Below are positions 1-6,990 of a stretch of DNA of 64,000 bases, one piece after another. Within the stretch, counting starts at the first letter, position 1; each line of letters opens with the position of its first letter. The notes beneath the pieces were generated by a model, which was not told the DNA's origin, searched no databases, and saw nothing but the letters and a program-made list of their open reading frames with translations. The position numbers and the translations under genes were made by a program. This DNA comes from IMCC2047 sp041395865 (GTDB lineage: Bacteria > Pseudomonadota > Gammaproteobacteria > Pseudomonadales > IMCC2047): contig JAWKZQ010000002.1 of NCBI GenBank assembly GCA_041395865.1, positions 124,001-188,000 on the forward strand. Direction: 5' to 3'.

Positions 1-123
1 GTTCGAGCAAGACTAGCAGCCCGAGCCAAAAACGCACTTGAGCCAAAACAAGTTTGGAAAGCTGAATTTACCGCGCTGCCCTGGATATCAGCTTATGTGT
101 CGCGTGAGGTCGGGCGTCGATAA
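1..123 (+). CDS. possible 3' end of a gene entering from the left edge
   Basis: Frame 1 is open from the first base to a TAA at 121-123, encoding about 40 residues (ends SREVGRR). The other two plus frames stop within 40 bases. If real it is the C-terminus of an upstream gene that overlaps the 3' end of convergent focA by about 31 bp. The stretch is too short to recognise a family, and it may be chance. Confidence 0.25.
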   Translation, partial: VRARLAARAKNALEPKQVWKAEFTALPWISAYVSREVGRR

Positions 124-920
124 ATAATGTGGTAAACAAAACCGACCAGCACACTGCCGCCAATGAGGTTACCCACGATCACCGGAACCAGGTTCGCCAT
201 GAATCCGCCCCAGGTAACCGCCTCGGCAGTCACCGTTGAATGGCCGAATAATTTGATCAGCATCGCCATTGGCACAAAGTACATATTGGCAATACTGTGC
301 TCAAAACCTGCTGCCACAAAGGCAGAAATCGGGAACACAATAGCGACGGCCTTGTCGATAACGCTCCGTCCCGCCAAGGCCATCCAGATCGCCATGCAGA
401 CCAGGATGTTACACAGCATGCCCCTGAACAGGGCCTCCGAAGCGCTGAGGCTGCACTTGGTATTGGCGATTTTAAGGTACTGATCCGCAATGGCGCCGCT
501 GTTCATTTCGGTGTGCCCGGACAAAAAGACCAGAAGCGCCAGCCCTGCCGCGCCGATAAAATTGGCACCGCAAATGACCAACCAATTGGTGAGCAGCTCG
601 CGCGTGGTAATCTTGTTATCCGCCCAGGCCATCGCCAGCAGGTTATTACCGGTAAACAATTCCGCCCCGGCGACCACCACCAGAATCAGGCCCAGTGAAA
701 ACACCAACCCACCCAATAACTGGCTTACTGCAAAACCGAGCGTCGGGTCAGACTTGATCACCACGAAGAACAGGCTGCCAAGCCCGATAAAGGCGCCAGC
801 CAGTACGCCCAGCATGATCATGGATAACAACGGCAATCGCGCCTTGGCCACGCCGAGCGTTCTGACCCGTTCGGCAATTTCCTTGGGCGAAAAAGCATCG
901 AAACCAAAGAGTTCAGACAT
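93..920 (-). CDS. focA: formate/nitrite transporter FocA
   Basis: Inner-membrane pentameric channel of the FNT family that moves formate (or a related small anion) across the membrane. The protein of about 275 residues has six hydrophobic segments and keeps the family's gating histidine in the AGFEHSIANMYF motif near residue 210. I chose the ATG at 920 (MSELFGFDAF) because a GGGGAA ribosome site precedes it and the family normally begins here; an in-frame extension to 977 would add an unlikely basic leader. Unlike the Escherichia coli arrangement there is no pflB or pflA beside it, so it is an orphan. The substrate could also be nitrite or hydrosulfide; formate is the default by motif. Confidence 0.9.
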   Translation of the reverse strand: MSELFGFDAFSPKEIAERVRTLGVAKARLPLLSMIMLGVLAGAFIGLGSLFFVVIKSDPTLGFAVSQLLGGLVFSLGLILVVVAGAELFTGNNLLAMAWADNKITTRELLTNWLVICGANFIGAAGLALLVFLSGHTEMNSGAIADQYLKIANTKCSLSASEALFRGMLCNILVCMAIWMALAGRSVIDKAVAIVFPISAFVAAGFEHSIANMYFVPMAMLIKLFGHSTVTAEAVTWGGFMANLVPVIVGNLIGGSVLVGFVYHIIYRRPTSRDT

Positions 921-1086
921 ATCTATTCCCCGTGAGCAAGCCATCAATCGCCGGTTGCGCCAACTGCGCCCAAACAACTGCTTATTGCTTTTTGATCGCT
1001 CCGACCTGTTTTATTATTCGGAAAACTAGAGCCTAAGCCATTTTCATCTAGACTATAAAATAACCTAAAAGAACTTGCCTGTAATA

Positions 1087-1665
1087 ATGCGCGCGCCCCT
1101 TCTTCTACTGCTGATACTTTGTTTGCCTGTGCTGCTGTCATTTTCGGCAACGACCACCGCTCAACAGGTCGATGCCGAATTACGCTCGTTACTGAAAGAC
1201 ACCATCGATCAGGCCGACAGTTTTGAAGATCGCTTTGATGCTGAAGTCTGGCTGGTGGATATGTCCGGCCGCCTGCAACGCTTTATCAAGGACGATAGAA
1301 AACGCCTTGAGCTGCTTCGCGCCGTACACCGTGAAGCCAGCCGCGCCAACCTGCAACCTGAACTGGTTCTGTCCGTCATCCAGATCGAAAGTTATTTTGA
1401 CCGCTATGCCTTGTCCTATGTGGGCGCGCGCGGGCTGATGCAGGTTATGCCCTTCTGGAAAAAAGAGATTGGCCGCCCCGATGATAACCTGATGGATATC
1501 GACACCAACCTGCGCTATGGCTGCACCATTCTCAGTTATTACCTGAAAAAAGAAAAAGGCGATATGATACGGGCGCTGGCGCGCTATAACGGCAGCCTGG
1601 GCAAGACCAAGTACCCGGAAAAGGTCTTACTGGCCTGGGAACGGCGCTGGTATACCAACAACTGA
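1087..1665 (+). CDS. small lytic transglycosylase (SLT domain)
   Basis: Predicted periplasmic peptidoglycan lyase of about 192 residues. It has an N-terminal signal peptide (MRAPLLLLLILCLPVLLS), then one SLT/goose-lysozyme-like domain. The catalytic glutamate is E101 in VIQIESYFD, followed by the usual GARGLMQVMP motif near 113-122 and a late ALARYNGS motif. A TTG at 1075 is in frame, but the ATG at 1087 gives a cleaner signal peptide. No LysM or other wall-binding domain is present, so it is a minimal enzyme. It is divergent from focA and is followed after 25 bp by an unrelated gene on the same strand. The exact MltC/MltE-type subfamily is not resolved. Confidence 0.85.
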   Translation: MRAPLLLLLILCLPVLLSFSATTTAQQVDAELRSLLKDTIDQADSFEDRFDAEVWLVDMSGRLQRFIKDDRKRLELLRAVHREASRANLQPELVLSVIQIESYFDRYALSYVGARGLMQVMPFWKKEIGRPDDNLMDIDTNLRYGCTILSYYLKKEKGDMIRALARYNGSLGKTKYPEKVLLAWERRWYTNN

Positions 1666-1690
1666 ACACTTCTTTCGCTCGCTTTCCCAT

Positions 1691-2428
1691 TTGAAACAGA
1701 CGCTGGTTATTCAGTCCCATCGAACGCCCCTGCCCTTTGCGTGGCTGCAGGACTGCCTCGACTCGGTTCAGGCCTGGGCTTGCGACAACCAGTTCGATTA
1801 CCGGTGGCTCGGCGATGAAATTTTTGCATCACTTCCTCCTGAGCTCATCGAGAAAACCAAAGACCAGAAGGTCATTGCCAGTGACCTTGCCCGCCTCAAG
1901 GCGATACAAAAGGCCCTGCAAGAGGGCTACCAGCGCGTTGTCTGGTGCGATGCCGACTTTCTGATTTTCAATCAGCCGAAGTTTATCCTGCCAGAAAGCG
2001 CTTTCGCACTGGGAAGAGAGGTTTGGGTTCAGGCGGATACGGGCAAGCGACTGCGCGCCTATACCAAGGTGCATAACGCCTTTATGATGTTCTGCCGCGG
2101 CAATCACTTCCTGGACTTTTACACCGCCAGCGCCGAGCAACTGCTAACAGCCAATAGCGGCCGTATGCCGCCCCAATTTATCGGTCCCAAGCTGTTAACC
2201 GCACTCCACAACATTGTCTCCTGCCCGGTCATGGAAACAGCAGGTATGCTAAGCCCGTTGGTGATTCAGGATTTATTGGAAGGGTACGGTCAAGCCTTGC
2301 GGCTCTTCGAGCAAAAATCGGCTTGCTTTCCAGCCGGCGCCAACCTCAGTAGTTCGGTGACGGCGTCGGCCGGATTCAGCGAGGCTGAAATGCAGGTCTT
2401 GATAGAAAAACTTAAAGGTAAGGGCTAA
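1691..2428 (+). CDS. glycosyltransferase-like protein of unknown substrate
   Basis: A 245-residue soluble protein that I do not firmly recognise. The segment WCDADFLIF places a DxD-type metal/nucleotide-sugar motif at D87-x-D89 after a predicted beta strand, and a later HNAFMMF segment fits the GT-A fold of transferases that decorate surface sugars. No signal peptide or membrane segment is visible. The only plausible start is TTG at 1691 (MKQTLVIQSHR) with no clear ribosome site, 25 bp after the transglycosylase stop, so it may be translated poorly or by read-through coupling. The gene ends one base before convergent acyP. The transferase assignment is inference from one motif and overall pattern. 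Confidence 0.6.
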   Translation: MKQTLVIQSHRTPLPFAWLQDCLDSVQAWACDNQFDYRWLGDEIFASLPPELIEKTKDQKVIASDLARLKAIQKALQEGYQRVVWCDADFLIFNQPKFILPESAFALGREVWVQADTGKRLRAYTKVHNAFMMFCRGNHFLDFYTASAEQLLTANSGRMPPQFIGPKLLTALHNIVSCPVMETAGMLSPLVIQDLLEGYGQALRLFEQKSACFPAGANLSSSVTASAGFSEAEMQVLIEKLKGKG

Positions 2429-2429
2429 A

Positions 2430-2702
2430 TCAGCCTGTCACAAACCCCTTCAGTTCCCGATACGCCACCTGGGTTGCCTGAACCGCTTCCACAACGGCTA
2501 ATTCCGGGCCTTCGTGGAGCCAGTCCCGAACCCGGTTCACGGCCTCCTCATCGCCGCATAGCAGTGTCTCAACACGCCCATCGGCCAGGTTTTTTGCCCA
2601 ACCTGTCACGCCCTGCGCCAGCGCCTGCTCCTTGGTGGATTGGCGGTACCAAACGCCCTGAACCTTGCCGGATACATAGGCATGAACACAAACCTTTGCC
2701 AT
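2430..2702 (-). CDS. acyP: acylphosphatase
   Basis: Small cytosolic enzyme of 90 residues that hydrolyses acyl phosphates. It matches the one-domain family in length and motifs: VSGKVQGVWYR supplies the phosphate-binding arginine (R20) and GWAKNLADG supplies the catalytic asparagine (N38). It starts 8 bp after the stop of the TlpA-like gene on the same strand, so the two are probably co-transcribed. Confidence 0.93.
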   Translation of the reverse strand: MAKVCVHAYVSGKVQGVWYRQSTKEQALAQGVTGWAKNLADGRVETLLCGDEEAVNRVRDWLHEGPELAVVEAVQATQVAYRELKGFVTG

Positions 2703-2710
2703 TTCCTTCG

Positions 2711-3160
2711 TTACTCCATCGCAGCTTTAATCGTTGCCCAGGTCTGCGGGCCTACCAGCTTATGCCGTAACCGGCCCTGCTGGTCAAACACATAGGTTGT
2801 CGGCAACACCTGGGGAGTCAATTCAGCCAATCGCTCTCGACGCTCACTGAAAACAACAGGGAAGCGGACATCCAGGGCCGTTATTTGGCGTTTGAGTTCC
2901 GCCAGTTCAGGTCGGTCAAAATTGACTCCTAACACGGTCAGTCCGGCCTCTTCGTGGAGACGATTCAGTTCGGGAATTTCCTCCAGACAGGGCGCACACC
3001 ACTCAGCCCAGAAATTCACCACCAGCCATTGCCCGTGAAAATCCTGCCAGTCAAAGGCTTTGCCCTGGGCATCAAGGAATTCCGGGCGGCTGCAAGCGCT
3101 TATCACCAGGAACAGAACCGTTAAGACGGTTCGCCCGACCGCATGTGCTTTAATTTTCAC
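2711..3160 (-). CDS. TlpA/ResA-like thioredoxin-fold lipoprotein
   Basis: Predicted periplasmic, lipid-anchored thiol-disulfide protein of about 149 residues. The N-terminus is a signal peptide with a lipobox ending LVISAC, so C23 should be acylated. The thioredoxin fold follows, with active site WCAPC (C55, C58) and a cis-proline segment VLPTTYVF. The longer in-frame ORF runs into the divergent arsC gene; GTG at 3160 is the better start because AGGGGCGA lies just upstream and the product then begins with a proper lipoprotein signal. A role in cytochrome c or other cell-envelope disulfide reduction is likely, but its partner is unknown. Confidence 0.87.
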   Translation of the reverse strand: MKIKAHAVGRTVLTVLFLVISACSRPEFLDAQGKAFDWQDFHGQWLVVNFWAEWCAPCLEEIPELNRLHEEAGLTVLGVNFDRPELAELKRQITALDVRFPVVFSERRERLAELTPQVLPTTYVFDQQGRLRHKLVGPQTWATIKAAME

Positions 3161-3235
3161 CTTCGCCCCTGAAAATACATTAAAATGCCCAACCAGTTTT
3201 GATTGTAAGTTGAATTTTCCCGGGAGAACAACCCC

Positions 3236-3586
3236 ATGAGCACTGTCACCATCTACCACAATCCACGCTGCTCCAAGTCGCGTCAAACACTGGAGCTGCT
3301 TAAGGAACGCAATATCGAACCTGAAATTGTGCTCTATCTTGAAACGCCGCCCACAACCGACACGCTGCAAGCGTTACTCAAGTTACTGGGAATCTCCGCC
3401 CGCCAGCTGCTGCGCAAGGGTGAAGATGCCTACAAGGACAACAACCTTCAGGACGAAAGCCTATCCGAAGCACAGCTGATTCAGGCAATGCATGATTTCC
3501 CGAAACTGATTGAGCGACCTATCGTTGTCGCCAACGGTAAAGCCGCCTTAGGTCGACCACCAGAGCAGGTGCTGGAGATTTTATAA
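3236..3586 (+). CDS. arsC: ArsC-family reductase (YfgD-like)
   Basis: 116-residue thioredoxin-fold protein of the glutaredoxin-linked arsenate reductase family. The active-site cysteine is C12 in YHNPRCSKSR. The C-terminal RPIVVANGKAALGRPPE segment and the short length match the YfgD branch rather than the longer plasmid ArsC. There is no arsR, arsB or acr3 nearby, so true arsenic resistance is not shown. Its stop overlaps the start of wrbA (TAATG), and the next gene overlaps in turn, giving a three-gene coupled operon. A GGGAG ribosome site lies upstream of the ATG. Confidence 0.9.
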   Translation: MSTVTIYHNPRCSKSRQTLELLKERNIEPEIVLYLETPPTTDTLQALLKLLGISARQLLRKGEDAYKDNNLQDESLSEAQLIQAMHDFPKLIERPIVVANGKAALGRPPEQVLEIL

Positions 3587-4200
3587 TGCCCCACCCAACG
3601 CCTTACATACTGGTACTTTATTACAGCCGTCACGGGGCTACTGCCGCCATGGCGCAACGCATCGCGCGTGGCGTCAACGAAATCACCGGTATCGAAGCGA
3701 GACTGCGAACCGTCCCCCCAGTTTCCACGGTCTGTGAAGCCGTTGCTGACACCATTCCTGATGAAGGGGCGGTGTACTGTACCGAAGAGGACCTTCGCAA
3801 CTGCGCCGGTCTTGCACTGGGCAGCCCAACCCGCTTCGGCAACATGGCCGCACCGTTGAAATACTTTATCGACGGAACCTCCGGATTGTGGCTGAGCGGC
3901 GCCTTAATCAACAAGCCCGCCAGTGTTTTTTCCTCAACCTCCAGTCTGCATGGCGGCCAGGAAACCACCCTCGTCAGCATGATGATGCCCCTGCTGCACC
4001 ACGGCATGGTAATCAGTGGCATCCCCTACAGCGAAACCGAATTAATGAGTACCGAGCAGGGCGGAACGCCCTATGGCGCAACGCACTTTGCCGGAAACGA
4101 CAACAAGCTGCCCTTAAGCGAAAGCGAGCTGGCCCTGTGCCTGGCACAGGGGAAACGCCTGGCGACACTGGCCCTTAAACTGGCGGGAGATAAGCCATGA
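3586..4200 (+). CDS. wrbA: NAD(P)H:quinone oxidoreductase, WrbA type
   Basis: Flavodoxin-like FMN protein of 204 residues that reduces quinones by two electrons. LVLYYSRHGATAAMA near residue 10 is the FMN phosphate loop; GSPTRFGNMAAPLKYFID (from about residue 85) and SSTSSLHGGQETT (from about residue 115) are the other FMN-binding loops typical of WrbA. The start codon overlaps the arsC stop and its own stop overlaps the start of the DUF2069 gene (ATGA), so all three are translationally coupled. Confidence 0.93.
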   Translation: MPHPTPYILVLYYSRHGATAAMAQRIARGVNEITGIEARLRTVPPVSTVCEAVADTIPDEGAVYCTEEDLRNCAGLALGSPTRFGNMAAPLKYFIDGTSGLWLSGALINKPASVFSSTSSLHGGQETTLVSMMMPLLHHGMVISGIPYSETELMSTEQGGTPYGATHFAGNDNKLPLSESELALCLAQGKRLATLALKLAGDKP

Positions 4201-4565
4201 ACCTGCAAAAACGGGTCGCCCTGAGCCGCCGCGTTACCCTGTTCAGCTATGCGGCCCTGTTAGCCTGCCTTATCGCCGGCTGGGCGGCTAATAGCCCCTC
4301 GCTGGACAAGCTGGATTTCCTGTTGATACAGGTCGTTCCGCTGCTGGTTTTCCTGCCGGGACTGCTACGCGGCAATAGCATGGCTCACCTGTATATGAGC
4401 TGTGTACTACTCCTCTACATCATCATGGCGGTCACCGGCCTGGCACAGGGAAAGGACCTGCTATTTTCCGGTATAGCGACCGTTTCAAGCCTGACTCTTT
4501 TTACCGCTACCATGCTGTTTGTTCGTTACAGCCGTCTCCTGCGCCAGCAAAAAGCGGACGCCTGA
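4197..4565 (+). CDS. DUF2069 inner-membrane protein
   Basis: A 122-residue polytopic membrane protein with four hydrophobic segments and basic ends, fitting the DUF2069 family often found next to wrbA in gammaproteobacteria. Function is unknown. It is the last gene of the arsC-wrbA operon (ATGA overlap) and is followed by a clear terminator. Confidence 0.85.
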   Translation: MNLQKRVALSRRVTLFSYAALLACLIAGWAANSPSLDKLDFLLIQVVPLLVFLPGLLRGNSMAHLYMSCVLLLYIIMAVTGLAQGKDLLFSGIATVSSLTLFTATMLFVRYSRLLRQQKADA

Positions 4566-4583
4566 GGCCTTTTTACAACATAA

Positions 4584-4619
4584 AAAACCCCAGCTCCGTA
4601 AACAGAGCCGGGGTTTTTA
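4584..4619. terminator. bidirectional rho-independent terminator
   Basis: A GC-rich hairpin (AACCCCAGCTC pairing with GAGCCGGGGTT) is flanked by an A run on the left and a T run on the right, so it can end the arsC-wrbA-DUF2069 transcript on plus and the receiver-protein transcript on minus. Confidence 0.9.
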
Positions 4620-4647
4620 TTCGTCGGTTTAAGCCGCTGAGAAGGGC

Positions 4648-6036
4648 TTAAATAAAGAGTGCAACGACGATTGCGACGGCCCCTGCCGCAATACCAAAAC
4701 CACCCAGCGCCTTGGCTTTTGCAATCTGCGCCTGCAGTACTTTCTGGGACTCTTCCACCTTCTGCCAGGCAATTTCAGCCGCTTCACTGCGGCTTGTTTG
4801 TGTCACATTTTCAATGGCTTTATTGAGACGGCCTGTCATTTCTTCCTGTAAGCGGCCGGTTGCACTTGCCGTTTCCTCTTTGGCGACATCCTGGGCAGCC
4901 TTGTGAGCCACTTCCGAAGCTTCCAGCAGGGCTTCGCGCGATACATCCGCAGCCGCTTCGCGCGCCTGGGTCTGCAGCTGTTGTTCCAACTCAGGTGAAG
5001 CCTTCTTCAGGTACTGGTTGGCTTTGAGCTCGCCGATGTTGGAGTACACTTCCGCCAAATGCTCGTTGAGCTCGCGATGCATGGTTTCTTCGATTTGCTG
5101 GGTACGCGCATTAACGCTGGCCTCAACAACTTCGCGGCTGATTTCATCAGCCACCTGACGCGTTTCAACGCGGGCCGTTTCGCTAAACTCAGCCTGGGCT
5201 TTCTCCATGGCTTCATCCATATAGCCCTTGAGCAGGCTGCGAACCACTGAATCGAAGTTCGACATCACCATCTCGCGCATTTCCGGCACCTTCTCGGAAA
5301 CAAGCCGGGCAACGCGTACATCAATTTCACGATCCGCCACTTCCAAGGCTGAGGCAGCGGCGACTCGCTTGATTTCCTCAACAGGTACAACCACATCTTC
5401 AAGAATCGGCATTGCCGGTTTTGCTGTCGTTGGCGCCGCAGGAATGCGCGGTTCGGTTTCAACCGCTTGTTGCGGTTCGGCAAACGCGGCAGGTTGACCG
5501 GATTCACTTTCGGTCGACAAGGAAACGCTTTGCTCAGCAACCGGTAAATGGCTTAAATCGAAATCCATACTATCCGGATCGATAATAGGTTCAGGCTGCA
5601 TCACGATGATGTCTTCAGCGTTTTCGGAGATTCGCGGTTGCTCCTGGCCTGCCTCACTCGCCTCACTGATATTGTGCTTCAGTTTTTCCAGCACTTCACT
5701 TAACGAACCCGGCGTGGCCGGCTTGGACAGAATATCCGTTGCCCCAATCGCCTGCGCCTCGGCCGTGTAGGCATCCCCATCTTTGGATGTACACATGACA
5801 ACCGGAATAGACGCCGTATTCGGCTGGTTTTTAATAATTTTTACGGCCTCAAAGCCGTCCATTCCAGGCATAAAGTGATCCATAAAAATCACATCGGGAC
5901 GATTCTCATTCAGGTAGCCCAACGCCTCCTCGGCGTTCTCTGCCATATCAACCCTTAGGCCATTACGCTCCAGTAATTTGCGCAAAGCAAAACGCGCGGA
6001 CTTGGAATCATCAACTAACAACGCATGACTTAACAT
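4648..6036 (-). CDS. receiver-domain protein with long coiled coil and C-terminal membrane anchor
   Basis: A 462-residue protein with an N-terminal CheY-like receiver (about 1-120). The acidic pocket D9/D10, phospho-acceptor D53 (IFMDHF), T83 and K105 (SKP) are all intact, so it should be phosphorylatable. There is no DNA-binding or enzyme output domain. An acidic, proline/glutamate-rich linker (about 130-220) leads to a long Ala/Glu/Gln-rich helical region (about 230-440) and ends in a single hydrophobic segment with the last residue near the end of the helix, a tail anchor. ATG at 6036 has GGAGC upstream; an extension to 6057 is unlikely. It lies downstream of smc-zipA-ligA, hinting at envelope or division work, but this is inference. 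Confidence 0.8.
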   Translation of the reverse strand: MLSHALLVDDSKSARFALRKLLERNGLRVDMAENAEEALGYLNENRPDVIFMDHFMPGMDGFEAVKIIKNQPNTASIPVVMCTSKDGDAYTAEAQAIGATDILSKPATPGSLSEVLEKLKHNISEASEAGQEQPRISENAEDIIVMQPEPIIDPDSMDFDLSHLPVAEQSVSLSTESESGQPAAFAEPQQAVETEPRIPAAPTTAKPAMPILEDVVVPVEEIKRVAAASALEVADREIDVRVARLVSEKVPEMREMVMSNFDSVVRSLLKGYMDEAMEKAQAEFSETARVETRQVADEISREVVEASVNARTQQIEETMHRELNEHLAEVYSNIGELKANQYLKKASPELEQQLQTQAREAAADVSREALLEASEVAHKAAQDVAKEETASATGRLQEEMTGRLNKAIENVTQTSRSEAAEIAWQKVEESQKVLQAQIAKAKALGGFGIAAGAVAIVVALFI

Positions 6037-6274
6037 AACAGCTCCGATCTTCATCACGACGGGCCCATGTCACCCTGGTAAGGCAGATGACGGATTGACC
6101 CTGACAAAATTGATAACAACAACACCCTGGTGAAAAGGCGATGTGATAAAACCAGACATCACTGAGGCCGTAACCTCTAGTCTGTGTAAATCAGTCTAGG
6201 TCAGGATTGGCGAGTGAGCAAAAAATGCCTGCACAAACTTTGCTCACAGGAAGGGATATAAATAATCGGCGGGG

Positions 6275-6925
6275 TTAGCTGTTGCCCGTATTGTACCTGG
6301 CGCTTAGATCCTCAATATAAAAATGCTGAGGCGTCGATTCGAAGAGCAATTCAAATTCATCGGTATAATCGCGGCTTTCACCCGGTTGCAGCACCTGCTT
6401 GTCGACCACATCGGCGCTACCCAGGTGAACGCCATATTCATCGAAGAGCAGTAACCTGAAGCTGGGGTTTATTTTTTCGACGGCGGCATTTTCGGCAACG
6501 ACGAGGTATTTATAGACATCGCGTTGCCCCTGTTTAATTTTAGTGAAGACCACCTGCTTGATAAGTCCTTCCTGCACCTCCAGCATCTGGTTAATCACCA
6601 AGGGACGCAAATTTGGAAAGCGCTTTTGAATTATCTGGTCCAGATCGGCATTGGTTTTTGCCAGTTGGGGCGTCAGCGTCTCGATGTGCTGTTGCGCTGC
6701 CAGCAGGGTATGCTCCAAGGCTGTTTTTTCACCTTTTAGCTCAGCAATCCGGGCCACGCTAAAAATAGACACCACCGTTAAAGCCAGCAATGCCAGACCC
6801 AGCGACAGACTCAATACAAGGATTTTTGTCCTGCTGTAGCGCCGCCGACTTGACCGCAGGTAGCGGTCATGACTCATTTTTTCGTGTTGGTGCCTCTCCT
6901 TTGCACTTTGTTGTTGTTCCGTCAT
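6275..6925 (-). CDS. membrane-anchored protein of unknown function
   Basis: About 216 residues, not recognised. A basic cytoplasmic N-terminus (about 1-35, rich in Arg/His/Gln) is followed by one transmembrane helix (about 36-58), a short coiled coil (about 60-100) and a periplasmic C-terminal domain (about 100-216) rich in beta-strand pattern. ATG at 6925 follows GGGGAC and is preferred to a TTG at 6940. It sits 65 bp after ligA on the same strand, in the smc-zipA-ligA direction. The design resembles small bitopic cell-envelope proteins, but no family motif is evident. Confidence 0.7.
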   Translation of the reverse strand: MTEQQQSAKERHQHEKMSHDRYLRSSRRRYSRTKILVLSLSLGLALLALTVVSIFSVARIAELKGEKTALEHTLLAAQQHIETLTPQLAKTNADLDQIIQKRFPNLRPLVINQMLEVQEGLIKQVVFTKIKQGQRDVYKYLVVAENAAVEKINPSFRLLLFDEYGVHLGSADVVDKQVLQPGESRDYTDEFELLFESTPQHFYIEDLSARYNTGNS

Positions 6926-6990
6926 GACGTCCCCAAGCAATTACTCATTGTCTTATTGTTATGGTGTTGAGTTTAGCAAATCAATGAAAA

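Noticed and set aside
3161..3370. N-terminal extension of the TlpA-like protein
   Set aside because: It runs into divergent arsC, lacks a signal peptide and would bury the lipobox at residue 93.
3236..4565. Arsenic resistance operon
   Set aside because: The ArsC is of the YfgD type and there is no arsR, arsB or acr3; wrbA and DUF2069 are its usual non-resistance neighbours.
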